A stretch of DNA of 64,000 nt from Bactrocera neohumeralis (GCF_024586455.1 NC_065919.1:34076839-34140838); one strand, 5' to 3'; shown: positions 11,391 through 23,215, numbered from the stretch's first letter. Notes: generated by a model from the sequence alone, not told the origin. Program-made: numbers and translations.

Positions 11391-11835
11391 GAGTGATTCA
11401 AAAAAAACAATTTTTTTTTTCGTTAGGTACTCGGAAAAATAGGTTCCTAGACACCTCTAAGAAAGCCTATAAGTTTCATCATTCATAATAATTTTTTTCA
11501 TAAAAATTCATAAGAAATAAAAAATTTTCCCAAAAATAATCCAACTTCAACCGTTAATATCTTTTAAATGTTTGGGTTTACGAAAAAATCAATGTAGACC
11601 TTTTTTGTAGAGCATTCAATTTCCTACAAAATCAAAGGAACAAGATATTTTTTCAAGTAGTTGGAAATGAGATATAAATTTTTCTATCTGATAACAAGAA
11701 AAAATAGAAAACTGTATGTAGGAGGACCTTCCCGTTACAATTAAAAACTCATGTTTGGAGAGGCTTTCTTAGAGGTGTCTAGGAACCTATTTTTCCGAGT
11801 ACCAAACGAAAAAAAATTTTTTTTTTGAATCACTC
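11391..11835. mobile_element. MITE with about 75-bp terminal inverted repeats and TAAT duplication
   Basis: The left arm (11,391-11,467) begins GAGTGATTCAAAAAAAA and includes AGGTTCCTAGACACCTCTAA. The right arm (11,762-11,835) is its near-perfect complement, ending GAATCACTC. TAAT lies directly on both sides. The 294-bp centre is AT-rich and non-coding. The superfamily is unclear. Confidence 0.85.
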
Positions 11836-11883
11836 TAATGTACATATATACATATATATAGATATAAGTTATATATTTTTTTT

Positions 11884-12392
11884 GCAATGGTGGCTTTCGG
11901 CCACGCTTCAAAACAATAACCCTGGTCGGTCCAACACCGGGTTCAGAGTGCTTTTATGTGGAACTTTTTTCTGCACTGGCGGCCTTCGGCCACACTTCAA
12001 AAAAAGAATAGTGGTCGGTCCAACAACTAGGTGTTCAGAGTTCTTTTGTGTCGAACTTTTTTCTGCACTGATGTTATTTTAACGGTTATCAATCCCTGTT
12101 AGGATGGTAAGGGTTATCCAGGTTGCCGTCGACGCCATCTAGCGGGAGGCCCAAAAAACGTGCTGTTTCGACGGGGTCGGACCAAAGGGAAAGGGGTGTT
12201 AGATGAGTGGGGTTGTCGGGGCATGCAAATAGGTGACTCCTTGAACCTGCTACAGTATCCAGAACTATGCTGCACAGTTGCAGAGCAGTTAATTTGCACT
12301 GGCGGCCTTTGGCCGCGCTTCAATATAATAACCCTGGTCGGTCCAACACTGGGGTAGTCAGAGTTCTTTTGTGTCGAAATTTTTCTGCCCTA
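11884..12392. repeat. GC-richer tandem repeat, about 99-bp unit, interrupted
   Basis: Units with GGCGGCCTTCGGCCAC and GGTCGGTCCAACA begin near 11,884 and 11,983 (period 99 bp). A third lies near 12,296, after an unrelated segment of about 220 bp (12,075-12,296) that is also much GC-richer than the surroundings. GGCGGCCTTCGGCC can fold on itself. I do not recognise the parent element. Confidence 0.7.
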
Positions 12393-12659
12393 AATAATAA
12401 TAAATATGATAAATAGAAAATTTGTTGATTCTTTTTTCACTACACAAAATGTGGAAACTTATATTTGTCATAAATGTAAAGTCACAAATCGTTTGAAACT
12501 GTAGGTGCGTTAAATAGTTTGTAAGGATCATTATTTACTTAAAAAATTCCCAATAAATGTAAAATTTAGATATACATACATATATCAATGTGTACAGCGT
12601 AAGTAAACAGATATTTTTGAAAAATGTGTGCAATTTAAGTTAAACATAGTGAAATAGCG

Positions 12660-12815
12660 AGTATTACTTTCACAAGTTTTTGAACTTTAAATGCAAATAT
12701 CTCGAAAACTATAAGTCTGAGATGGGTATATGTGTGTAAATTTTTTAATCCTGAGATGTTCCTCTATCCATGCGTACCACTCCGAAACCCGGGAATGCTA
12801 TTCTAAATCCCAGCC
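12660..12815 (-). repeat. DINE-like family B fragment
   Basis: The phrase TTTTTGAACTTTAAATGCAA followed by ATATCTCGAAAACTATAAG matches the arms at 9402 and 10,379. It continues with CTATCCATGCGTACC, a family-B relative. Non-coding. Confidence 0.5.
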
Positions 12816-13110
12816 TATATTTTTATATCTCCTCTATCTTTGAATACCTATTTTAAAATGTACTGAAGAAATGACATCAGCAGCCATGAAACCCTAAAAA
12901 CAGCCTTTACCCGATCTTGGGCTGAAATTTCTCCCGATGTAACTAAAAGTTTAGTAACTTCAATGTCACGGCCTCTACAAGCCGAAATTGATACCCAGGA
13001 TAAACTAACCAAACACTAAGATTCAGAAAACAATATATTTACAAAAAAAATTTTATTTTTGTGGTAGCTGTATGAAGATTTCTTCATATTTTTGTTGGTG
13101 AGAGTATAAT

Positions 13111-13479
13111 CAGTGACGGATTCAGAGGGGGGAAATGGGAGACATGCTTCAAAATAGATTGATCGGTCTGGCATTGCTGCAGGCGCATCGTTACATTGAA
13201 GTCACTGGAGAAGAAACTCTCGATTCTCAAAACTTGACCCACATCGTTTGGTTTTGTGAAATTTTTCCGTTCAATACACGAAATGACTACAGTATTATAA
13301 TTTGCAATAAAGTATATTACCCGCACGTCTACGATTTATACTGTGTTTTTTTCAATTTAGTGGGATTAGATATTTGAAAATTGTTCCACCATGATATTAA
13401 ACTCCATAAATACTACTATATTTAATATAAATAATAACCTTCATGCTTCAAGTACTCAATATTTCTGGATTCGCCCCTG
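13111..13479 (+). mobile_element. Short hAT element carrying a transposase C-terminal piece
   Basis: The ends CAGTGACGGATTCAGA (13,111) and the complement of CAGGGGCGAATCCAGA (ending 13,479) match at 12 of 16 positions and have the CAG..GCGGA form common in hAT elements. A shared GTATAAT lies immediately outside both ends, close to the expected 8-bp duplication. The frame from 13,135 includes RLIGLALLQAHRYIEV, which resembles the C-terminal dimerisation region of hAT transposases of the TTF/ZMYM type. At 369 bp this is an internally deleted, non-autonomous copy. Confidence 0.75.
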
Positions 13480-13486
13480 GTATAAT

Positions 13487-13760
13487 AGTTTTATTCACCT
13501 AACGTTTGTACGTATCACCTAAAATTAAGCGAGATAGATATAGGGTAATATATAAATGTTCTAGATGACTAGATGAGTTGAAATCCAAGTGACCGTCTGT
13601 CTATCCGTCTGTTCAAGCTGTAATTTTAGTAAAAATTGAGATATCTTGATGAATCTTGATATGTGCGTTTGGCACGATTCCGATTACTTTGGCGGAGGTG
13701 TAAAAAAACGAATTTCCGTATTAATGGGGTATGTGCGGGTAGGGGAGCTTCTCCAGGGGA
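13487..13760 (+). mobile_element. DINE/mini-me-like element, family B
   Basis: It begins TAATAGTTTTATTCACCTAACG and carries GACCGTCTGTCTATCCGTC (the GTCY core), then GAGATATCTTGATGAATCTTG, then GGCACGATTCCGATTACTTT and TGCGGGTAGGGGAGCTTCTCC. This is the most complete plus-strand copy of the family whose pieces lie at 9.4, 10.4, 12.7, 17.0, 23.3 and 41.8 kb. Non-coding. Confidence 0.6.
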
Positions 13761-13789
13761 AGAATATGTATGTAAAAATAATATTGCTA

Positions 13790-13920
13790 AACTTATGTTT
13801 TTTAAAAATTCCCGATTAAAAATTCAAAAATGTTCACTAATAGCACATGGTATTTCTCTATGTTTCACCAAATTTTTTTCACATTTTTCACTTTATATAT
13901 TTAAATATAAATTAATCCTC
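13790..13920. repeat. Dispersed direct repeat, partner at 15,690-15,820
   Basis: Both segments contain ACACATGGTATTTCTCTATG (or ATAGCACATGG in this copy) followed by TTTCAC..TTTTTCACTTT and a TATTTAAATATA tract, in the same orientation. No coding content. Probably an unidentified AT-rich repeat. Confidence 0.55.
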
Positions 13921-14149
13921 AGCTCTATGGGCTGTTGTCTTGGATTTTTTGAAATTAGTTCTCAGTTAAACTTTTCTAATCAAATAATTTTTATTCAGCT
14001 GTTGTTAAAGTCTGGCTTACGGCTTTTATAGTACGAACTATTTATTCAGCACCATGTGCTGTTGTTAAAGTCCGGATTACAACTAAAGCTTAAAAATAGG
14101 AGCCCTGCCTGATTTCCCTACACTTGGCACAATTTAGGCATTTCTGCTG

Positions 14150-14225
14150 CTACTGCACCTGATGCTGTTGTTGTTTAACTGCACCTGCTGTTGTTGTTGT
14201 CGTTTAGACAACAGGTGAATCGCTG
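14150..14225. repeat. CTG/TTG-rich trinucleotide tract
   Basis: Interrupted GCTGCTACTGCACCTG and TGTTGTTGTTGT runs. No open frame extends across them, so they do not encode a glutamine tract here. Confidence 0.6.
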
Positions 14226-14369
14226 CTACCTTTCTGCGTTGGCTGTATTTTATTACGTGATATTATTATATAATATTACTTATTTGATTATTAATTTTAA
14301 ATAAGAAAATAATCCATATGCACGGAAAGACCGTTTATACTCTATACTATATCATAAATACACAGGTCA

Positions 14370-15215
14370 ATACTTCCCTGATCCCCCATATAACTAATAT
14401 AGAGATTTTCGAACTTCCGGGTGATTTTAAACTGCATATATCGGCCAATATTTGAGTTATCTCAATGAAAATTACCGAGTATGTTTGAGGGGGTATTCTC
14501 ATGTAATCACTTCGAAAAATCGATTTTTTTTTATATTTTGACAGTAAAACCTATTGAAAACATGCTGTGAAAAATTCAGACCGAAATTCATAGTATTTGA
14601 TAAGTTAGGCTCATAGTCGCCGACGTGTCGTAAGCGACTGTCTACCAGGTGCCATGACAAGTCTGCAGCTGCAACGTTTCTAAACGCATTTTTCTCGAAT
14701 CATCATTTTCTGAAACTGTCATGGTCCTAAAAAAAAAAAGTATTCAACCGATTGCTTTAAAATATACATATGTTCTTCTACTATTTCTATTACTTCTATT
14801 TATAGTTATCGTCCCTACAAGAATTGTTTATTTTCGAAAATATTTTCATATTTTTTTTAAACGATTTTTAACGAAAAAAAAACAAGATTTCCGTCACTTT
14901 TTTTTGAAGTTCGACATTTTTATTTTTTTTATGAAATTGATTATATTTGGTAGGAATCCATTCGATTTTTTTATTTCAGACAACATGAACAGCCGCTATC
15001 ACCATGACCAGTGAACTGCGTTTTTTTGTTGGGGACTACTTTGATTAAAAAAAAAATATATTAAAAATGTAAAAAACGAAAAAAAAAAATTTTTTGTACA
15101 TTTCAAAATACAAATAAAAATATATAAAAAAATTAAAATGATGGAATTTTGTTGTCGCAAAAACAAATTTTCCTAAAAAGTGGTAAAATGTATGCGTTCA
15201 CATGAGAGTAGTAGA
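14370..15215. mobile_element. Probable MITE with weak terminal inverted repeats, next to a DINE-like fragment
   Basis: 14,370-14,480 (CCCCCATATAACTAATATAG, then GCATATATCGGCC) resembles another DINE-type dispersed repeat. From 14,488, GTATTCTCATGTAATC faces GTTCACATGAGAGTAGTA (ending near 15,213), an imperfect inverted pair about 725 bp apart. The interior is very AT-rich with poly-A/T runs. It has no transposase motif. Confidence 0.35.
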
Positions 15216-15219
15216 TAAA

Positions 15220-16960
15220 ATTCGGCGAAAACTTCACCTAGTCCCAACATAACCAGGATTTTCGAACATCCAATTTTAAGGAGTGTTTCTTGTGAGGGGT
15301 TTAATAATAAGTTATGATTTTCAAAGTTTCTACATTACTAAATATTTTTATAGAATTCTTTGTAGGAAAACAATTCTTACAAAGTTCAACAGATCTTTAT
15401 TAATTGATTTAATATTTTAAAGCCTGTGAAATAATAGAACCAGAACAGAATTCTTTGAGATTAAAAAATCTTATTTTCGAAAAACGTCAAGAAGTTTATA
15501 AATTCAAATGAACATATTTTTAAAAGTATGATAACTCATCAAATAGTAATAATTGCATAAATATTGAAATAAAATAAATATAATTTTACCCTGTTATGTT
15601 AAATATAAATTAGTTTGTATTATGAAAATAACCCAGTTGTACATATAATTGTCGCCAGATAATTAGAAATTACATTTATTTTTATATTTTATATTTTTTA
15701 AAATATTCTCGATTAAAAATTTAAAAATTTGCACTAATAACACATGGTATTTCTCTATGTTTCACTAATTTTTTTTACATTTTACATTTTTCACTTTGCA
15801 TATTTAAATATACACTCTAAGTATTGAAATAAGTTAAAATTTCACTTTTATTTCATTGTTTTTCAGCTAAAATTATTAATTTAAAAATCATTTATCAAAT
15901 TCATGGTTGAAAAGGTTAGAATGTTTACAATTACGAGGAAAACCAGCTTTGCCACATCTTAAAAACCAAAAATAAAATTTTTTAGCGTTTCACACAGTTT
16001 TCTTTGTTTGCACTTTCGCCTGATTCTTTTTTCTTTATTTATTATAAAAAATTATAAAAAGCATTTTTCAAGCTAGAATTGAATATGTGAACACTTTTTC
16101 CAAATACGTATATGAATAATATGTGATTTATATTTAATAAACACATATAAGTAAAACCATATGATAATACTATAAAATTTATATCATATCAGGGTGTCTG
16201 AAGTCGAGCGAATTCCCGGGGTGACTGAAGTACTTTCTATTAAATTTAATTAAGAAATCCATTTGCATGAAAAGACTGTTTATACTCTATACATACTTCA
16301 TACTTTATTACGTAATATTATAATATAATATTACTTATATGTACATATCGTCCCCACCTAAAATGCAAATTAGTTTACAAGAAAAGGAGAAACGATATAA
16401 TATAAGCCCCTCCTATTAAAAAAATTGAGTTTTGGTTATAAAGTGGTTATATTTTTTGGTTATCATGCTCTCATATTGAAACAAAATTTAAGTTTTCGTT
16501 AAAAATGGTCAAATATTGGTTATTATATCTGACAGCGATTTGCATTTATTTTTGATAATACGTTGTTATGTATTTTAGGTGAAAATATATATAATATTAT
16601 TATATAATATTACTTATTTGTTTATTAAATTTAGAAAAGAAAATATTCATATGCATGCATAGAGGAATTTTCGCGAAAAAGAGGAATTTCAGCGAATTGC
16701 CTTGTTATCATATGGCAGCGCTCTATTTCGTCGTAATTGTTAGCACATATAGTAAATGGTGTTTACTACGAGTGTAAAATGTAATTATTAAATAAATATG
16801 TATTTCTTAGGTAAAAAACGTGCAAAAAGTGTAAAATATGGATTTATTTTAAGTTTTATAGTTTATTTTAATTAATTTGAAGTGAAAAATGCGCGTAAAG
16901 TGTGTTTAATGTGGTGAAATAGGTTCTTGAAATGTTCGAATTTTGGGAATTTTTGAGCTT
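15220..16960. other. AT-rich interval, repeats only
   Basis: No gene is recognised. It includes the 15,690-15,820 partner of the 13,790 repeat. It also has two copies of a TTATATAATATTACTTAT plus GCATG segment (16,240-16,340 reverse-like; 16,590-16,660) that are also related to 14,240-14,340. Confidence 0.4.
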
Positions 16961-16969
16961 TAAAGTCGA

Positions 16970-17040
16970 ACTTTTTTAATCAGGAGGACTTTTCCTACGG
17001 TACCTTCAGATCGCGGCGCCAAAGAAATCGGAATTGTGCT
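16970..17040 (-). repeat. DINE-like family B fragment, reverse
   Basis: The complement reads AGCACAATTCCGATTTCTTT, then GGCGCCGCGATC, then GGTACCGTAGG, matching the family-B phrase at 10,450 and 13,670. Confidence 0.5.
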
Positions 17041-17169
17041 CAATAAATAATTAAAACATATATTTTCATCCTGTTTGAGTTCATTTTGTTTAAACAACTT
17101 TAAACTTAAAACCTTATGTTCTTCTTTAATAATAAGGGTGTCTACATACATAGATTCTTCAACGTGCAT

Positions 17170-18160
17170 ACCTAGGCGAGAGTTAAATTCTTAATATTCG
17201 ATTCATCGCTCCAAACATCATACCACCTCAATTAGACCTTGGAAAGTCTACACGTTGTTTCCTTTGAATTTTAGTATAAAGTACCATATTTTTTGTCGGT
17301 CTGCCATGAAATCCAGATTCGAATAAACGTTAAGCATTTGTCTTTTGCGATTTTTGGATATTAAATTCAAGTTATTGAAGTTAAATGTCTGTGGAACCTT
17401 TTTTTGTATTTTCTGGAGTTGATTGCTTCTTGCTGAAGCTTTTTGAAGCCTTTTTCAGCTTGTATTGTTATAATTTATGGAATCGAATTTTAACTTTACA
17501 CTGGCCAAAAATATCTAAAGCTGCGCAGTGCAGGTGTACAGCTGGGGCCATTTCTAAAGAAGATAATGTGCATCCAAAAGTGTGAGGGAATCAAAAGCAA
17601 TTAGATAAGAAAATTTTTGGGAACGTATTTAATATGCGGTATTTTTTTGACTTTTACTAGATTTGGCAAATTTTTGTATTCTATTTGCATTTTTTTATAA
17701 TAGTACGATTTTAAAATGTGAAAAAGCTAATTTTCTTTCAATTGTGTTTGTTTGTAAATACTTTTGGTTATAGGTTGCATTTTTTCGGTAATCTTACTTG
17801 TGAATATCTAGATAAGAGTTAAATAACTTTACTTTTGTTTCGTTACACCAGAGAATGTTACGCAATTTTTCTTTAGGCTGAAAAACGTTAATACGCTTTA
17901 TCCTTTGTTGCACGTTATTTTTTGGCACCATAGACATTTTTTTTTGTGTTTCAAGACTTAAGACTTGCCTTTGTAAGCACTTTCTGGAAGATTGATGGAT
18001 CAGCTCCAATTTTAAAATTACATTTAAGTTGTTTAATGAAATAAATGATTTTTTTCTTACCAACTGTTTTGAAAACTTTAAGTAAATATTTTTTTGTAGG
18101 AACTTCCCGTTTTCACCAAATTTTTAATATGCCCTCGAGTCGCAATGTTTGTCCTTTCCC
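17170..18160 (-). pseudogene. Tc1-like transposase fragments, antisense
   Basis: The minus strand of 17,794-18,063 encodes about 89 codons with a Tc1-like order. RKKSFISLNN links to the N-terminal domain and RNILWCNETKVKLFNS is the first catalytic-Asp region, but with Asn (WCNET) where WSDET is usual. A second, better catalytic-Asp remnant lies at 17,165-17,230 (WSDESNIKNL). Two Tc1 copies are therefore overlapped or nested. Both lack the rest of the catalytic core and are dead. Confidence 0.65.
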
Positions 18161-18164
18161 ATAT

Positions 18165-18560
18165 ACATACATACATACATAAGTATGTATATTCAACAAA
18201 TGAAAAAACCAGATTCTAATTAATTGATAATTAACCTGAAAGTATTATTCGTACCTTATTTATGAAAATAAATATGTTTTAGTAAATATGTTTTCAATAT
18301 TGTTTTTAAAAGCTACGCTCCCCTAAACATAAGTTGTTCAAATCGAACACAGTAAATAATCTTTGGATATAAATACATATGTATGCCCAAAGGATGTGTG
18401 GGATTTCCTAAGTATTTATATATGTATGTATATATGGTGTATATGGTGTACATACATACATATATCTACCTAAGTATGCCAACAAGTTGGAACATTAAAT
18501 ATACCTACCTAATTAATATATGTATAATACTAAAAGAAAAAAAATACATACATATATGTA
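18165..18560. repeat. ATACATAC/TATGTA simple-sequence cluster
   Basis: Short CATACATACATA and TATGTATGTATA runs with TACATATGTA-like palindromes. Non-coding. Confidence 0.6.
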
Positions 18561-18930
18561 TATATGAAAGTAATACTACTGGTTGTGCGCGAATGTGGTT
18601 AATTGCATATTAAATAAACACATGCCTATATATGTACGCCTGGTTGTATGCAGTACACACGTACGTTATTTTTAATATTGAAACAAATGAATTAAAAAAT
18701 GTGTGTTAAATGCAGAATCGTTAATTTACTGTTAAAATAGAAATTTATGTTTTACTTGTATAAGGCTTGTGCAATGTAATTTTCGATTTCTAATTTTAGT
18801 ATATACAGTGCTTTAATGAAAACGTACTGAATCATACTTCCTATAAATGAGTATTAATAAACATGACCTGCATATCAAAAGAAGCAACAAAAACATATCA
18901 AAAAATATTTATCTAAATCTAAATAAAGAA

Positions 18931-19012
18931 ATGTCGTCATTACTGCAAGCAACCTTTTATAAAACCGGGCCAAAGAAAAGCTTTCGTACGGATATTGTTG
19001 ATAAGAAATCAT
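18931..19012 (+). CDS. Possible isolated 5' exon (weak)
   Basis: ATG at 18,931 in an A-rich context opens 27 codons (MSSLLQATFYKTGPKKSF and nine more) and meets a consensus splice donor, ATCAT|GTAAGTAG, at 19,013. The codon mix is less AT-biased than the surroundings. A MITE lies 85 bp downstream. No downstream exon was found in the window, and the protein is not recognised. It could be the first exon of a host gene or of an unidentified transposase, or chance. Confidence 0.2.
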
Positions 19013-19096
19013 GTAAGTAGATGCCAAATGTTTTAACAAAATACTGTTATTTGGAAGATAATTTTGTAACAGGAGGTGTTGATGAAAATATGAATA

Positions 19097-19283
19097 TTAG
19101 GGTGCTTCAAAAAAAACTTTAAATTTTAAATTTTTTTTTCAACTCTTACCCCCTCAAATGTTAGTGATTGACAAACAAAAAATCCTCCCTCAAGCCAGGC
19201 GCTGTAGCTTAATAATCAAACTTTGTAGCAGAAATTTTTAAAGTTTGAAAAGTGAGCTGAAATTTTTGTGTGAAGCACCCTAA
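19097..19283. mobile_element. MITE with TTAGGGTGCTTCA ends (family C)
   Basis: The ends TTAGGGTGCTTCA and TGAAGCACCCTAA are exact complements. The interior (CTTACCCCCTCAAATGTTAG, TCAAGCCAGGCGCTGTAGC) is shared with the longer element at 48,888-49,380. Confidence 0.8.
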
Positions 19284-19329
19284 TGAACATACATACATAT
19301 ATTATTTTTCTGATATATACAATCATTCT

Positions 19330-20086
19330 CAGAGAAATAGCACACTTTATTTATTTTTTATTATCAATATAAACAGAAAATTAATTACATTTTTCATTAG
19401 TATAGCATAAATTAAGTGTGTTATTTAAAAAAAAAAATATTGAGTTTCCAATTGCGTGTTTTGGTCTGGACATAGAAAAAAGCACAGTAGGCCGCTTTTG
19501 CGGAAATTAAGAAAATTCATTAGAAATTTTTTAAGTGGTATTACTTTTAAGCACTCACAATACTAATACTTTGCCACAAAATTCTGGCACCTACCTTGAG
19601 GAATTGAGTACCATGCCGTCTCGATCACAGTCCAAAGTTCTTCAGCATTTTTGATTTTTTTGTAGCAATCTGCATCCTAACTTCTATTCAATTTCCAATG
19701 GAGTTTGCATTGGGTGTTTGCGCTGACTAGCTCAGGATGTGAATACTTTCAAAAGTGAGCCAATTCTTCATATTTTTCAGCTGCATGCTTTGGATGATTC
19801 TCATGCCTAAAAATCCAATTCACAGACATCGATACGAACGCGAAAGGTTCTATAGTATTGAAAATTTGAAGATGTTGAGGTATGAAAATTTTTCTATTCT
19901 ACCATCAATCCTAACCAATGGTCCAACGCCTTATCAGGAAAACGCTCCTCGGATTCAATACGATTCACCTTTATTTCACCGCTCCAAAGTTCTCTTTTCG
20001 GAAATTCCTTAACAATGTTCGGCCGTTTCTTTTAGAAACTAAAAATCGATTTGAACAATTTATTTTAAAAGTGTGCTATTTCTCTG
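19330..20086 (-). mobile_element. Tc1-like element with transposase remnant, antisense
   Basis: The inverted ends CAGAGAAATAGCACACTTT (19,330) and AAGTGTGCTATTTCTCTG (ending 20,086) enclose 757 bp. The minus strand of 19,750-19,960 reads NWIFRHENHPKHAAEKYEEL, aligning with the QDNDPKHTA region of Tc1 transposases, where the usual second Asp is replaced. Upstream parts are too decayed to read. Flanking TA duplications are not evident. Confidence 0.75.
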
Positions 20087-20209
20087 TCCATGACTTTATG
20101 TAGGAACTTTTTCTGCTCTATTTCAATGAATGATACGGGAAAAGATTTGGAATAAACTAGTAGAATATAATTAATACGATTTTGAAATATATTTCTGGAA
20201 TTTTTTTAT

Positions 20210-22640
20210 TTTTTTTTTATTTTGTTTATACATACATTGCAACTAGTTCAAATGAAATAAAGGAATAACAAGCAACATGAATATGATTTAAACATATAAT
20301 TACAAAACTACTATGAGAGTATTGGCTAAATTGAAACATCGCTGTGTTTGCGGCGTTTGAGTCGTCTTGGTGGTCCATATCTAGAAGTTAACATAGCTAC
20401 TTCTTCGTTCTGTTCAATAGTGTAGCAATCTTGCACTATGTGCTTTTGCAATTTTTAATATTTCTGCGTTAACCGAGTTTACGCCTAGATCACGCTCTAT
20501 ATCAGCACATCTACAATACCAAGGCGCTTTGACAATTAGTCTTAGTACTTTGTTTTGAAATTGTAGGAAGACTTCTTATACATACATAGTTTGCGTTAGT
20601 ACATCTCCAGAGTTGTGAGCCGTAGCTCCATATCGGTCGGAATACTCGTATTTGCTTATAAATAAGTAACGTATTTTCGATGGATAACACTGATTTGTTA
20701 CCGATTAACCAATTATAATTTTTGAGTCGCATGTCCAGCTCCTTACGTTTGTCTTTTATGTGAACTTTCCACCGTAGCACAGAGTCAAGCGTCATTCCTA
20801 AGTATTTAGCGGAATTAAAGTACGGTATTCGTGCACCGCCTATGAAAATTGGTAAGTAAGTAAGTTGTGTACAGACTTAGCTTCATTCATTCATTCAGTT
20901 TTATCTGCCATTTCTTTGTCCATTATAAGACTTTTTTACAGCTTTTTGGAGATTAGTAGTGGACTCGTGTTCACTACTACCAACAGCAAGCAACGTGGTA
21001 TCATTTGCAAATGTGGCTGTTGTATAATTGCAGTCTACTGGCAGGTCGTGCGTGAATAGGATATAAAGAAGAGGGCCCAACACACTACCTTGTGGAGCTC
21101 CTGCTTTTATTTCCCTTAGAATAGAATATTTGTCTCCTTGTTTAACCCGAAAGTTGCGATCTGATAAATACGATTTTATGATGTCATAATGCTGTTTCGG
21201 TAAAATCAGTTTCAGTTTCGAAAGCAGTCTTTTGTGACAAACTTTATCGAACATCCAAAAACACGACAGTACAGAATTTTTTTCCTCAAAGGCTTTTTCA
21301 ATAATTTGTGTAATCCTGTGGATTTGATCAATTGTAGAATGGTTGGCTCGAAACCCAAACTGATGCGTTGGAATTATGGTTTTTCGTTCAATGATTTTAT
21401 TGATACGTTTTATGAGAATTTTCTCAAAAAGCTTCGATATTATCTGTAGAAGTGATATAGGCCTGTAAGAAGATACTTCATACCCTGGTTTTCCTGGCTT
21501 TGGAATCATGATAATTTCAGCAATTTTCCAATAAGTTGGCACGTATTTAAGATGAAAAGCCGCGTTAATAATGTTGATAATTTTTACTATACTTATTTGA
21601 GGAAGCTGTTTTAGGACCTCGGCAGTAATCAGGTCGTAACCGGGGGGATTTTTTGTTTTCTTGACTAGAAACAGTAGGATAATCTACGTGTGTTTCATAT
21701 GGGGAGAATATTTTGGCTAAATAATCCGAAAATACTTCTTTTTTTTTTAATCGTCTCTGGCCCAGCACTTATTTTAATGGGACATACTTGAGTTTCTGGT
21801 GTTTGTTGTCTATAGCTTTTCCAAAGAGAATAGTCGGAATTTATTCCATTGCTTAGGGACCAAAGATATTTTGCGAAACTTTCAATTTTAAACCTCTTAA
21901 TTTTCCAATTAAGCTCTTTAGAGGCTTTACTTAAGATAGATTTATCAGCTGGGCAACGAGTTTGATGTCTTTTACATCGTAGCTTTAATTTAATTATTTC
22001 TCTTATATCATTAGGATATTGAGAGTTTACAGAAATGTTCTTCAATTCGGGTTATTTTTCCGAGCTGCGTGTTGTATACTTGTAAAGTGTAAAATTTCAG
22101 ATTCCAACTGGTCTGTATTTAATATAGAGTCATATTTACTTTCGTAACATTCCATGATCGTTATAAAGTATTCCCAATCTATACGTTTATTATACAAGGC
22201 CGCTGTTTTGTCTTTAAAGATGACGGTTTCACTATAGCTTAAATAAATTTTGAAATGATCCGAGTTAAGGTCATAACCCTGATTGATCGGCAAAAAGTTC
22301 CGGGATATTTTTCCGACAATGAAAAAATCTATCAGGTCTGGAATCTTTTGGTTATCTGATGGCCAATATTATGGTAAATTCGTCGAGGATGCATAACTTC
22401 CGGTTGATTGCAGCGCCTTATGCAATTTTCTCCCCTTTATAGCCGTAACACTTGAAACCCAATGCTTATTCTTTGCGTTGAAATCTTCACTCATTATGAA
22501 TCTATACCTGTGTCTGTTTATTAAGTACTAAGATTTGGTACTCTCCAAATTGGATTTGATGCCTTGGTGGACTGTACACGAGGTAAGTGAGAGTGGACTT
22601 TTAACTCCGAAAATAGTCGTTGTTGTAGCTTGAACCTTAA
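20210..22640 (-). pseudogene. Jockey-like LINE ORF2 (endonuclease and reverse transcriptase), antisense, 5'-truncated
   Basis: Read on the minus strand from 22,640. An endonuclease piece comes first (DFNAKNKHWVSS near 22,490; DLIDFFIVGKISRN near 22,340). A linker follows, then the RT palm in the frame of 20,901-21,542. That frame has SYRPISLLQIISKLFEKIL, HQFGFRANHSTIDQI, AGAPQGSVLGPLLY and FANDTTLLA, in which the catalytic YADD/FADD is FAND, losing one catalytic Asp. The C-terminal region (WKVHIKDKRKEL, YGSQLWRCTN) lies at 20,511-20,795. A 3' tail with a poly-A-like run ends near 20,210. Several frameshifts are present. A second copy in plus orientation lies at 59,085-60,915. Confidence 0.85.
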
Positions 22641-22964
22641 ATTTCTGGAAATGTATTAAAGATTATACGTATTTTAACTGTGATGTGATTATTAAATTAT
22701 GTCGAATTTTCTTTCCTCGGCCCGCCACTGATATCTGCAAATATGTATGTATGTATAATATGAGGTATAAGCAAACAGCAAACAAGTCAGCAAATCTTCG
22801 GCCATATAATCAGAAAAGAATAGTTTACGATAGCCTGACACCAGCGCCATTCGCTAAATTTACGTTTCGTCAAAAGTAATTATCCGTTTCATTAACGTAG
22901 AACACTATGACGTTGTTTTTTAAACGAGTCTAGCATAACGCGTTTTATACCCAAAACATTATCG

Positions 22965-23215
22965 AAATGTGTTACGTTGATCCATAAGAGATGTTGAGAT
23001 CCTCTACAATATCTCTGATGCCAACACGACGATTTTCATGTCCTGTTTCTTTAACTTTTTCGTTCTTATCGTCATTAACAAAGGTAATCGGCCAACTGGC
23101 ATGAGGCAGATTTTCTATAACTTCACCACCCACTCTGAATACTTTAACCAAAGCAATTCTAAAACAATTTTGACGATTCTGTACGCGTGACTCCATTGGA
23201 AACACAAAATTTCAA
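22965..23215 (-). pseudogene. mariner transposase N-terminal fragment, antisense
   Basis: The 77-codon frame includes FRIALVKVFRVGGEVIE, PHASWPITF and ENRRVGIRDIVEDLNISYGS, the second helix-turn-helix of mariner transposases. The first helices and the catalytic domain are absent. Confidence 0.75.
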
